Assembly (NCBI GenBank): GCA_023229645.1
Contig: JALNYU010000004.1
Location: forward strand, 186,001-250,000
From: Nevskia sp.
GTDB lineage: Bacteria; Pseudomonadota; Gammaproteobacteria; Nevskiales; Nevskiaceae
Direction: 5' to 3'
DNA length: 64,000 nt
Shown: one piece after another, positions 28,114 to 35,995 of the stretch
Numbering within the stretch: the stretch's first letter is position 1
Layout of the letters: each line of letters starts with the position of its first letter
Translations under genes and position numbers: made by a program
The notes under the pieces: model-generated
What the model was told of the DNA's origin: nothing
Databases searched by the model: none
The model's input: the letters and a program-made list of their open reading frames with translations, nothing else

Positions 28114-29586
28114 TCAACTCGCGATCATGACCGGGTACGTTTGCGATGGCTGACGTCTCAACTTAGCCGGCGCAATCTTCATCGCTTCCCGGTATTTAGC
28201 GATCGTGCGACGGGCTATCAGCACACCATTGCGCGCTAGGATAGCCGCGATCGCACCATCGCACAGCGGCGCGCTGGCCTTTTCGCCATCGACGATCCGG
28301 CGAATCATCGCCCGGACTGCAATTCCGGACGTTTCGTTCTCTGCGCCTTGGATCTGGCTCGGGAAGAACGTCTTCATCGGGTAGACGCCCCATGGAGTTT
28401 GGACAAACTTATTCGACGTCACGCGGCACACCGTCGATTCGTGCATCGAAATCGCGTCGGCCACTTCGCGTAGCGTCAGCGGCATCATGCCTTCCTCGCC
28501 ATTGCGCAGGAAGTCGCGCTGACGTTGAAAAACAACGCGCGCCGTTTTCAGCAAGGTTTCGTGGCGCATCTCCAGACCACGCACCAGCCAACGCGCTTGC
28601 TGCAGTTGGTCACGCAGACCGCGATGCGCCGTTGATGCCGCGGACATCATGCGCTCATACAAGCCATTAATCCGTAGTCGCGGTAAGTTGGCTGGGTTCA
28701 ACTCGACTTTCCAGTCACCGTTGACGCCGGTAACGAGCAGATCGGGCACTACCGCCTGAGCCGGCTCAACCCGCGAAGCGCCGGGCTTAGGATCGAGCGT
28801 ACGAATTAGCTCCATCGCACGGTGTAGTTCCTGCTCGGAGATGATTAATTCCTTACGTAGCGCGGCGAAGTCCCGCGCCGCCACACGCTCCAAGTAGTCG
28901 CCGACAAGCCGCTCGGCGAGGTTCCTGCCGGGAATGCCGGCGCGTAAAGCCTGCAATTGCAGCAGGAGGCACTCGCGCAGGTCGCGCGCGGCAAAGCCTG
29001 TCGGCTCGACGCCCTGCACAGTCTCCAAAACGGATTCTAGTTCAGCAAGACTAACGTCCCACTCTGGCGGCAGATCAGCGAGAATGTCTTCTAACGAACG
29101 CTCCAAGTAGCCGTTGTCATCAACGTTCTCAATAATCGCCACCGCGAGCTGTGATTCGCGCGAGTTATTGATGACCAGTTCCAGCTGCGCCAACGCGGCG
29201 ACGCGGGCGTCTTCAGTGGGCGCCGCAGCCCGGCGCGCTTCAATCGGCTCACCGTCTTCGACGGGCTCGCCACTGCTCCAACTTTCGGCACTGCTCCAGT
29301 CGAAGTCGGCGTCGACTTTTTCTAAAGCTTCGGCATCGCAGCCGCTTACGGGTGTTTCGGTGCTGTCCGCTGCGACGAGCGCAACATCGGTATTCGGTAG
29401 CGCCTCGGATTCGTGGTGGCTTTCGGCTTCGGGTTCGTCACGTTCCAACAGCGGATTATTTTCGATCGCGTCCTGAACTTCCTGCTCCAGTTCCAACGCC
29501 GAAAGCTGTAGCAATCGGATCGACTGCAACAGCTGCGGCGTCAGCGTGACGTTTTGCGAAAGATGCATCTTGGCGGTTGGTTTCAT
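28114..29586 (-). CDS. rpoN: RNA polymerase sigma-54 factor RpoN
   Basis: A 490-residue sigma-54. It opens with the Gln-rich activator-binding region (QNVTLTPQLLQSIRLLQLS), then an acidic segment, the core-binding domain, a helix-turn-helix (TLREVADAISMHESTVCRV) and the RpoN box ARRTIAKYRE near the C terminus (consensus ARRTVAKYRE). Being embedded in the flagellar cluster suggests a motility-dedicated copy, as in Xanthomonas rpoN2; whether another copy exists elsewhere cannot be seen here. Confidence 0.95.
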   Translation of the reverse strand: MKPTAKMHLSQNVTLTPQLLQSIRLLQLSALELEQEVQDAIENNPLLERDEPEAESHHESEALPNTDVALVAADSTETPVSGCDAEALEKVDADFDWSSAESWSSGEPVEDGEPIEARRAAAPTEDARVAALAQLELVINNSRESQLAVAIIENVDDNGYLERSLEDILADLPPEWDVSLAELESVLETVQGVEPTGFAARDLRECLLLQLQALRAGIPGRNLAERLVGDYLERVAARDFAALRKELIISEQELHRAMELIRTLDPKPGASRVEPAQAVVPDLLVTGVNGDWKVELNPANLPRLRINGLYERMMSAASTAHRGLRDQLQQARWLVRGLEMRHETLLKTARVVFQRQRDFLRNGEEGMMPLTLREVADAISMHESTVCRVTSNKFVQTPWGVYPMKTFFPSQIQGAENETSGIAVRAMIRRIVDGEKASAPLCDGAIAAILARNGVLIARRTIAKYREAMKIAPAKLRRQPSQTYPVMIAS

Positions 29587-29734
29587 GAAACGTATCCCCC
29601 TTGTTCCTTAGCGCCATCCTTGACTAAACGAAGCAATCCACCAATCAGTCATTTCCTTACAAAAAGTAGGCCATAAACCCACATGTGTCAAAAGCCAAAC
29701 ATATTGTTACCGTTGATCTTTTCGCTGCCTCCGC

Positions 29735-30373
29735 TTATCCGGCATCAGCCCCTTCGAGGCCGGTTCGGATCGCATAACGCATCAACGCGTTCGTTCCGCG
29801 CAAGCCGAGGGTGTCCATCATGCGCGCGCGATGGGTCTCGACGGTCTTACCGCTGATGCCCATCAGCTGCGCGATTTCCTTAGTCGATTTCCCGCGGGCG
29901 ATTAGCTGCAACACTTGGCGCTGTCGGCGCGGCAGCACCACGCTATCTTCGACTCGCGCACTACGGCGTTGGCCGACAATACTGTGGGAAACACCCGGAC
30001 TGAGATACGTCTGGCGCTTGCCAATCGCACGCAGCGCCAACTCTAACTCGACCGCCTCACCCTGCTTGGAAAGATATCCAGAAGCGCCGGCTTTTAAGGC
30101 TGCCCGGACCTGCGAAGCCTCGCAGCGGCCCGAGATGATCATCACCATCACCTGCGGATAGTGTCGACGGATCTGCTGTAAGGCATCCAGGCCATTCAAG
30201 GTCTGTAAGGTTAATTCGGTGATCGCCAAATCCGGCTGTTGTAGCGCTACAAGCTCAATCAGCTGCTGTCCATCATCAGTTTCGCCGACGACTTCAATAT
30301 TCGGGATCGCTTCACAAAGACGACGAATCCCAGCACGCACCATCGGTTGGGAGTCTGCAAGTACAATACGCAT
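29735..30373 (-). CDS. LuxR/NarL-family response regulator with altered receiver
   Basis: A 212-residue regulator with an N-terminal receiver domain and a C-terminal LuxR helix-turn-helix (LPRRQRQVLQLIARGKSTKEIAQ and GKTVETHRARMM region). The receiver lacks the normal phospho-acceptor: the site expected to read DLxxP is ITELTL with Glu53, and the acidic pair is reduced to LADS. The conserved Lys (YLSKQG) remains. It may act without phosphorylation. It lies between the PilZ-type gene and rpoN. The ATG at 30373 gives the normal receiver start; the frame is open to 30412. Confidence 0.88.
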   Translation of the reverse strand: MRIVLADSQPMVRAGIRRLCEAIPNIEVVGETDDGQQLIELVALQQPDLAITELTLQTLNGLDALQQIRRHYPQVMVMIISGRCEASQVRAALKAGASGYLSKQGEAVELELALRAIGKRQTYLSPGVSHSIVGQRRSARVEDSVVLPRRQRQVLQLIARGKSTKEIAQLMGISGKTVETHRARMMDTLGLRGTNALMRYAIRTGLEGADAG

Positions 30374-30461
30374 AGTTGTATCCATCCACTTTAAGGCCGG
30401 CAACAGCCTCAATCGCTATTATTAAAAGTTATTTTTTGAGCCCGCGAGATAACCGATAAGA

Positions 30462-31040
30462 TCAGTTATGAGCGGGCTTGCGTTGCCCAGCGATCGCACG
30501 TCGATGATGCAAAAAGATGTGACGTTCGAGCGCTGCCTGGCAGGCCTCGCTAAGTGGGGCGAAACAAGCGCAATGTTGGCCACCATTGGCAGGCACGACA
30601 TGCGCAGGCCAAGTGAATGGCTGTGGAACGCTCCGGTGCAGCCGTAGACTGATAAGCCCGTCGCCCGTTATCGCAGCGTCGTCACGCCACGCAACACCAC
30701 GCCACGATAACCGTGCGACGCGGATCGGTGCAGCGGCAACTTGTTGGCTCACGAGAAACGCCAATAAATCGACGAGCAAGTTCATTTTTTGATGCAAACG
30801 CGCAATTTCGCCATCCAGGGCACCGACGTCGTCGTTGCTGTTATTCGCTGTCCTTTGCTCATCTAGCAATGCCACCGCAGCAAGTACACGAAGATTATCT
30901 TCGTTGTAGCGGTCTAGTATCGCGCTGTCTAGTGGCTCAGACAGCGGAGTCCAGTCGAGTGAGAACGTACCGGTGTAACTTAACGCATCGCTGATGCCGC
31001 TGTCGCCGTTATCCTTGAGCCCCGCAGTTGTGTTCGCCAT
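30462..31040 (-). CDS. PilZ-like (atypical tPilZ) protein
   Basis: A 192-residue protein that fits the atypical PilZ proteins found beside fliS in Xanthomonas-type clusters. A central helical stretch with heptad character (LDGEIARLHQKMNLLVDLLA) resembles the long helix by which tetrameric PilZ proteins assemble, and the C-terminal part looks like the beta-barrel (VARLSWRGVAWRDDAAI). Canonical RxxxR and DxSxxG cyclic-di-GMP motifs are not seen, so ligand binding is uncertain. The ATG at 31040 has GGAA upstream. Confidence 0.7.
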   Translation of the reverse strand: MANTTAGLKDNGDSGISDALSYTGTFSLDWTPLSEPLDSAILDRYNEDNLRVLAAVALLDEQRTANNSNDDVGALDGEIARLHQKMNLLVDLLAFLVSQQVAAAPIRVARLSWRGVAWRDDAAITGDGLISLRLHRSVPQPFTWPAHVVPANGGQHCACFAPLSEACQAALERHIFLHHRRAIAGQRKPAHN

Positions 31041-31096
31041 ATCCAGTTCCGTCGGTTGCGAATGCAGCCCCTGCAAGACCTGGACCCGACGATAAC

Positions 31097-31504
31097 TTAG
31101 TGCTGTGTTGACGCCGTCAGCGGCATTTCGTCCCAAGCGCTCTTGATTTCGCGCAGCAGGCCAGCAACTTCATCGAGCGTGCCGGGGTCATCCCCTGCAT
31201 TTGCGGCCGCCAGACGGCGCAGCATGTAGTCGTAGAGGCGCATCAAGTTGTGTGCGATCTCGCCGCCAGCGGGAAGATCTAGAATCATTCGCAGATGCTC
31301 GATAATTGAGATCGTTGAGCTGATGTAGTGATGTTTAGCGGCCACGTCAGCGCGCATCATGCTGCCACGGGCATGCGCCAAACGATCAATCGCTCCGCCG
31401 AGCAACATTTCAATTAGCTTACGCGGATCAGACTCGACAGCTGCACCTGCAATTGTGTTTTGCCGATAATGACTTAGAGCCGAATTCATGTAGTGGTTTG
31501 CCAT
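31097..31504 (-). CDS. fliS: Flagellin export chaperone FliS
   Basis: A 135-residue all-helical FliS, which holds flagellin before export. Family features are YRQNTIAGAAVESDPRKLIEML at the N-terminal side and MILDLPAGGEIAHNLMRLYDYM in the middle. The ATG at 31504 has a GCAGGAG ribosome site; the frame opens further upstream only into the fliD terminator. It is separated from fliD by that terminator and precedes the PilZ-like gene. Confidence 0.94.
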   Translation of the reverse strand: MANHYMNSALSHYRQNTIAGAAVESDPRKLIEMLLGGAIDRLAHARGSMMRADVAAKHHYISSTISIIEHLRMILDLPAGGEIAHNLMRLYDYMLRRLAAANAGDDPGTLDEVAGLLREIKSAWDEMPLTASTQH

Positions 31505-31570
31505 CGTCACGCTCCTGCTTTGTTGATAATTTTTTAACGGCACAAAGCGCGTGAACTTAAGCCCAAACAT

Positions 31571-31603
31571 AAAAAAACCCGGCAGGAAGCCGGGTTTTGA
31601 TCA
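31571..31603 (-). terminator. Terminator between fliD and fliS
   Basis: On the minus strand AACCCGGC, loop TTCCT, GCCGGGTT is followed by TTTTT. It lies 13 bases after the fliD stop and should end or weaken the fliC-flaG-fliD transcript before fliS. Confidence 0.88.
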
Positions 31604-31615
31604 AAACACTACCTA

Positions 31616-32944
31616 TTATGAGTTCGCCAAACGGGCCAACTCCTGGGTAAGAAAGGTGCTGGTCGAGCTTAGCTGTCCGAGCAGGGTATCAAGTGCGGTG
31701 AACTGCGCGCGCGTCCGTGCTTCGAACGAAGTAATCCGCCGATCCAGCGCATCTTGCGATTTCCCGATATCGGTAATACGCGCATTCAAACCACCGGTCT
31801 CGGCGCTGATTAGACCATCGTCACTCAGCAGCGTATCGGCTAACGCCGACAGGCGCGTGGCGATGCCGTTATCGCCGTTAAACAGGCGCTGTACAGATAC
31901 AAAGTCGGTGTTCAGGGCAGTCGTTAGCTGGCTACTATCAAACTGCAAGGTACCGTCTAACGAAGTCGTAATTCCCAACTGGGACAATGTAGTGTAGGTA
32001 CCATTATCACTAACACTGCCACCGATCAGAGAACGCAGCTGTTGGCTTGCCGCGCGCGTTGCGGCGTCGCCTAACAAGGTACCCGCTTGCCTTGTCGTGG
32101 TGTTATACGCAGTCTGACTATTGATGTAGCGAACAACGTTATTGTAAGAGTTGACAAACGACTGAACGATGCCGGCAGACGCCGTATTATCAACGGAAAC
32201 GTTCAGCTGCGTAACCGTACCAGGCTCTGCTTTATTTAAGTTGAACGTGATGCCGTCGACGCCGCTGCTGACCTGATTGCTGCTGCTGGTAATCGTAAAA
32301 CCATCAACGTTGATCTGCGCATCTGCCGCAGGCTGCACTTCCGACGTTGTAAATAGCGTCGTCGATACACTGAGGGCGTTTGCGAGCCCGGTGGATCGGC
32401 TCGTCAACAACAACCGCGCGCCGTTGGTATCGTTAATGATGGCAGCACCGACGCCGGTGTTATCGGTTGCTGCGTTAATCTTGTCGCGGAGGTCGGCGAG
32501 CGTATTCGCGCCGTCTGCCAAATTTACGGTGAAGCTTCCGGTGCCGGTGGTTAGCGTCACATCACCGTTGCCAACAACCGCAGAACTGCTCGCAAACACG
32601 GTGCTCGAGCGCTTGCTGGCCGCCGCGAGCGCCAAAACTTCGACATTGTAGTTGCCGGCCACCGCCTTACTCGTCGTAGTTGCGGTGTACAGCTCCGTGT
32701 TGGACGACACCGCAGACAACGCGCCGAGACCCGTATTGCCGCTACCTGACAACGCATTAGCTGCCGTCTGCAGGTTCGACAATACCGAGCGTAGGTTGCC
32801 TAAAGCTGATATTTGGGTCTGAGCACGCTGCTGCGCAGTCGCCAAACGACGATCCGGCGCGCTGCGCTCTGCCGCAACCAACTGCGTGACGATGCTGTTG
32901 ACATCGAGACCTGATCCGATCCCAGGGGAGCTAATCGTCGACAT
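31616..32944 (-). CDS. fliD: Filament cap protein FliD
   Basis: A 442-residue FliD (HAP2), the cap under which flagellin folds. The N terminus GIGSGLDVNSIVTQLVAAER is the family signature, and a C-terminal coiled region (LNARITDIGKSQDALDRRI) ends in TFLTQELARLANS. The middle is Thr/Ser/Asn-rich surface domain. It lies between flaG and a terminator. Confidence 0.96.
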   Translation of the reverse strand: MSTISSPGIGSGLDVNSIVTQLVAAERSAPDRRLATAQQRAQTQISALGNLRSVLSNLQTAANALSGSGNTGLGALSAVSSNTELYTATTTSKAVAGNYNVEVLALAAASKRSSTVFASSSAVVGNGDVTLTTGTGSFTVNLADGANTLADLRDKINAATDNTGVGAAIINDTNGARLLLTSRSTGLANALSVSTTLFTTSEVQPAADAQINVDGFTITSSSNQVSSGVDGITFNLNKAEPGTVTQLNVSVDNTASAGIVQSFVNSYNNVVRYINSQTAYNTTTRQAGTLLGDAATRAASQQLRSLIGGSVSDNGTYTTLSQLGITTSLDGTLQFDSSQLTTALNTDFVSVQRLFNGDNGIATRLSALADTLLSDDGLISAETGGLNARITDIGKSQDALDRRITSFEARTRAQFTALDTLLGQLSSTSTFLTQELARLANS

Positions 32945-32955
32945 GATCTATCTCA

Positions 32956-33357
32956 CTAAGCCAGCTGTTCAATCAGAGAACCACGGGTCTGCGAAAGCGC
33001 ACGCGAAATACGCAACGCCTCCTCGCTAGGAATTTGCCGCAGCACCGTTCCGTCTTTCGAATCAACAATCGCGACAACGGTATTGCCGCTTTCCTTATCG
33101 ACGGTAAAGCGGAGATCGGTGCGCTGGGTTGCGTAGCGCTCGTTTAGCGCCTTAACCGCATCGGCGAGTTGCTGATTTTCCTGCGCTTGATCCGGCGCTG
33201 CCGCACTACCGGGCAATGGCGGCTGCGGCGTCGGGCGGCCGGCACTGGACAAACTCACCGGAGTTGCCGGCGCTGAAGCGGGAACAGGAACGCCGCGACG
33301 ATCCACGGGCTTTAGCACCGGAATCGCCGCGGTAATCTCAGATATTTGCGAGGTCAT
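32956..33357 (-). CDS. flaG: Flagellar protein FlaG
   Basis: A 133-residue FlaG-type protein. The N-terminal half is Pro/Ala-rich and disordered; the C-terminal FlaG domain has LRFTVDKESGNTVVAIVDSK and VLRQIPSEEALRISRAL. FlaG affects filament length in relatives. ATG at 33357 has GGGAGG upstream. It is placed between fliC and fliD, as usual. Confidence 0.92.
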   Translation of the reverse strand: MTSQISEITAAIPVLKPVDRRGVPVPASAPATPVSLSSAGRPTPQPPLPGSAAAPDQAQENQQLADAVKALNERYATQRTDLRFTVDKESGNTVVAIVDSKDGTVLRQIPSEEALRISRALSQTRGSLIEQLA

Positions 33358-33440
33358 GACCAACCCTCCCAGGTAAGGCCCGACCTGCGACTCCTCAATC
33401 GTGCGTCATTCTGGAGTCTCAGGCCGGGACTAGCCTTTCG

Positions 33441-34595
33441 TTAACGAAGCAGGCTTAGAACGCTTTGCGGCGCCGAATTTGCCTGTGACAGAATCGCCGT
33501 ACCGGCCTGCTGCAGAATCTGCCCTCGCGTCAGGTTGGCGGTTTCTTTCGCGAAGTCAGCGTCCTGAATTCGGCTGCGCGATGCCGACAGATTCTCGGAC
33601 GTGCTGGCGATGTTCGAAACAACGGAGCTGAACCGGTTTTGAATCGCACCGAGCGTTGCACGGGCACTGTTAACTTGGCCGAGTGCGCTGTCGATTTGTT
33701 GAATCGCGAGACTAGCACCAGCGAACGAGGACAAATCCAAGCCGGTCAGGCCCGTTGTGGTCGCGGCCGTCGCGGTGCCGTCGCCGCCACCGACGTTGAA
33801 GCCGGTTGCCGTGCCGTCGTCGGTGCCGGTTACAGCGATGTCTGCTGCCGATGACAGAAGAATACGGCCGGTGGAGCTATCGAATGCGGCGTTGACGCCG
33901 GTGGTCGTTGCGAAGTTGTTAATCGCGTCGACAACCTGGCCAACACGCTGCTGCGACGTGCCGGCGGCACCAATGCTGGCGCCGACATCGGTGCCGTTAA
34001 TGACCAGCGCACCCGCGCCAACCGCGCCGAGCGCCGTAATACCGGCAACAGCGCTGGACTGACCGTTTGCAGCGGTAACCGACCCGAGCGCTGCGGTGTT
34101 GGCGTCGACCAACGAGCTGACCGTAATCGTTTCGCCAGCGTTCGCGCCGACCTGGAAAACGGCGGAAGTGAAGCTGCCATCAATCAGATTGACACCGTTG
34201 AACTGGGTTTGGTTAGCAACGCGATCGACTTCAGACAACAGCTGTCCGGCTTCAGTCTGCAGCGCTGCACGATCCGTGGTGCTGTTGGTGGCGTTGGCCG
34301 ACTGAACCGCCAGCTCACGAATACGCTGTAAGTTGTTGGTGACTTCGCCCAGCGCGCCTTCAGCGGTCTGCGATAGCGAAATGCCGTCGTTCGCATTACG
34401 CGAGGCGACATCAAGGCCACGGATCTGGGCGGTGAACCGCTCGGAAATCGCGAGGCCGGCCGCGTCGTCACGTGCGCTGTTAATGCGCAAGCCCGAAGAC
34501 AAACGGGTGAGTGAGGTATTGAGGCTGCTCTGCGACGTATTCAGGTTGCGCTGAGCGTTGATTGACGCCACATTGGTGTTAATAACTTGAGTCAT
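33441..34595 (-). CDS. fliC: Flagellin FliC
   Basis: A 384-residue flagellin, the filament subunit. Conserved ends are present: NTNVASINAQRNLNTSQSSL at the N terminus and SRIQDADFAKETANLTRGQI near the C terminus, ending in SVLSLLR. The central variable domain is Ala/Gly/Thr-rich and short. A FliA promoter lies 111-137 bases upstream. Only one flagellin gene is seen in the window. Confidence 0.97.
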   Translation of the reverse strand: MTQVINTNVASINAQRNLNTSQSSLNTSLTRLSSGLRINSARDDAAGLAISERFTAQIRGLDVASRNANDGISLSQTAEGALGEVTNNLQRIRELAVQSANATNSTTDRAALQTEAGQLLSEVDRVANQTQFNGVNLIDGSFTSAVFQVGANAGETITVSSLVDANTAALGSVTAANGQSSAVAGITALGAVGAGALVINGTDVGASIGAAGTSQQRVGQVVDAINNFATTTGVNAAFDSSTGRILLSSAADIAVTGTDDGTATGFNVGGGDGTATAATTTGLTGLDLSSFAGASLAIQQIDSALGQVNSARATLGAIQNRFSSVVSNIASTSENLSASRSRIQDADFAKETANLTRGQILQQAGTAILSQANSAPQSVLSLLR

Positions 34596-34705
34596 GATCG
34601 AATCTCCTGGTGAACTGGGTTCCGGCCGGTGGTTTGCCGTGTCAAGAACGCTTAGGTTCGCTGGTCATTTAAGAGTCTTGTGACTGCTTGCCTCTGCTGA
34701 TGTAA

Positions 34706-34732
34706 TTAGCGGTACGGCCGGTAAAAACTTGA
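34706..34732 (-). promoter_or_regulatory. FliA (sigma-28) promoter of fliC
   Basis: On the minus strand TCAAGTTT, an 11-base spacer, then ACCGCTAA. This fits the TAAAGTTT-N11-GCCGATAA consensus and leaves a leader of about 100 bases before fliC. Confidence 0.8.
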
Positions 34733-34795
34733 TCCGCTTTGTTCTGACAAGGATGAAAGGTGTAGATAGACCGATTAACGGCAGCTCCCTGCGGG

Positions 34796-35989
34796 CTACA
34801 AATAGTTAAACAGCGTAAGCCCTTGAACTTTCGCAAAAGACTGCTGTGCCGCTTGCAGGCCTGTGAGCTGCTGGTTTAACCGCCCCGCCGCCTCGGCATA
34901 GTCGATATCGCGCAATCCCGACAACGCCGTGTTGATCTGCAGCGCTTGTGCTGACAACTGCGACGACGAGTCATCCGCTGATTGCAGCCGTGCGCCGAGT
35001 GCGGCGCGTGCGTCGATAATTTTGTCTTGCACAGTTTGTAATGAAGTCAAACCTTCAAGCACGCCGGTCTGTACTTGCGCCCGCAACGTTGACGACGATG
35101 CAGTCGGGGTATCGAGAAGGTCAGCCAGATTTCGTATCGTCGTGAATAAGTCCTGCTGCTGGCTCGGCCGAACGGTGAAGCTGTCGCCGTTTGCCGGCGT
35201 GCCCGTAACAGTGAGGTCAATCCCACGAAATTGGATGCTATCGCCCGCCGTATACGCGCCGCTGCCGACCACCGCATTGCCAGCGTCGAGCACTTGATAG
35301 TTGCCACCGTTGAAACTCACGGTGTAAGTGCCGCCATCGTAGGCAGCGGCGTTTGAAAGCTTGCTGCTAGCGATCGTCGCCGTTCCGGTATTGGCGGCAC
35401 TCGCTGCCAAACTAAAGGTGCCGTTCCCGGATTTGATACGAAGAAAAATATCGCTGCCCGAGTCGCCGGTTTGAACAAAGCGCTGCGGCCCGATTTGTAA
35501 GTGCCGAACCACATCATCGCCGGTGTATGTCGTACCCGACGCGGCAACTGAAAAGGGCGCTGCGCTGTCGTTGGAGCCGGCAAAGATATAGCGCCCCTCA
35601 GCGTCTGGGGTATTCGCATAATTAATGATCTGCAGCAACGATTGCCGCAAATCTTGGGCAAGGCTTTGCCGATCAGAATCGCCCAGTGTGCCGCCGTTCC
35701 CCTGCAGCACGCGCTCGCGCACGCTGTTCAGGCTGTCGTTAATCGCCGACAGCGCATTTTCCTCAAAACCCAGCCGCTCAGTCGCCAACTGGGTGTTATC
35801 GGTATAGCGTGCGTTCGCGCTTAACGCCTGATCCAACGACAGGCCGTGCGCAGCACCCGTAGGGTCGTCCGAGGCCGTCAATAATTTCTTGCCAGACGAA
35901 AGTTGATTTTGCACCCGCAGTACATTGGACTGCTGGCGTTGGATGGCGTCGATATTTTGACGATAGAAATCGGCCGTAGAAACGCGCAT
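34796..35989 (-). CDS. flgL: Hook-filament junction protein FlgL
   Basis: A 397-residue FlgL (HAP3). The flagellin-like N terminus (NVLRVQNQLSSGKKLLTASD, DDPTGAAHGLSLDQAL) and C terminus (ALSGLRDIDYAEAAGRLNQQ, ending GLTLFNYL) are clear. FlgL joins FlgK to the filament. It lies 6 bases after flgK and is the last gene of the flgG-flgL unit. Confidence 0.96.
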   Translation of the reverse strand: MRVSTADFYRQNIDAIQRQQSNVLRVQNQLSSGKKLLTASDDPTGAAHGLSLDQALSANARYTDNTQLATERLGFEENALSAINDSLNSVRERVLQGNGGTLGDSDRQSLAQDLRQSLLQIINYANTPDAEGRYIFAGSNDSAAPFSVAASGTTYTGDDVVRHLQIGPQRFVQTGDSGSDIFLRIKSGNGTFSLAASAANTGTATIASSKLSNAAAYDGGTYTVSFNGGNYQVLDAGNAVVGSGAYTAGDSIQFRGIDLTVTGTPANGDSFTVRPSQQQDLFTTIRNLADLLDTPTASSSTLRAQVQTGVLEGLTSLQTVQDKIIDARAALGARLQSADDSSSQLSAQALQINTALSGLRDIDYAEAAGRLNQQLTGLQAAQQSFAKVQGLTLFNYL

Positions 35990-35995
35990 GGCTCG

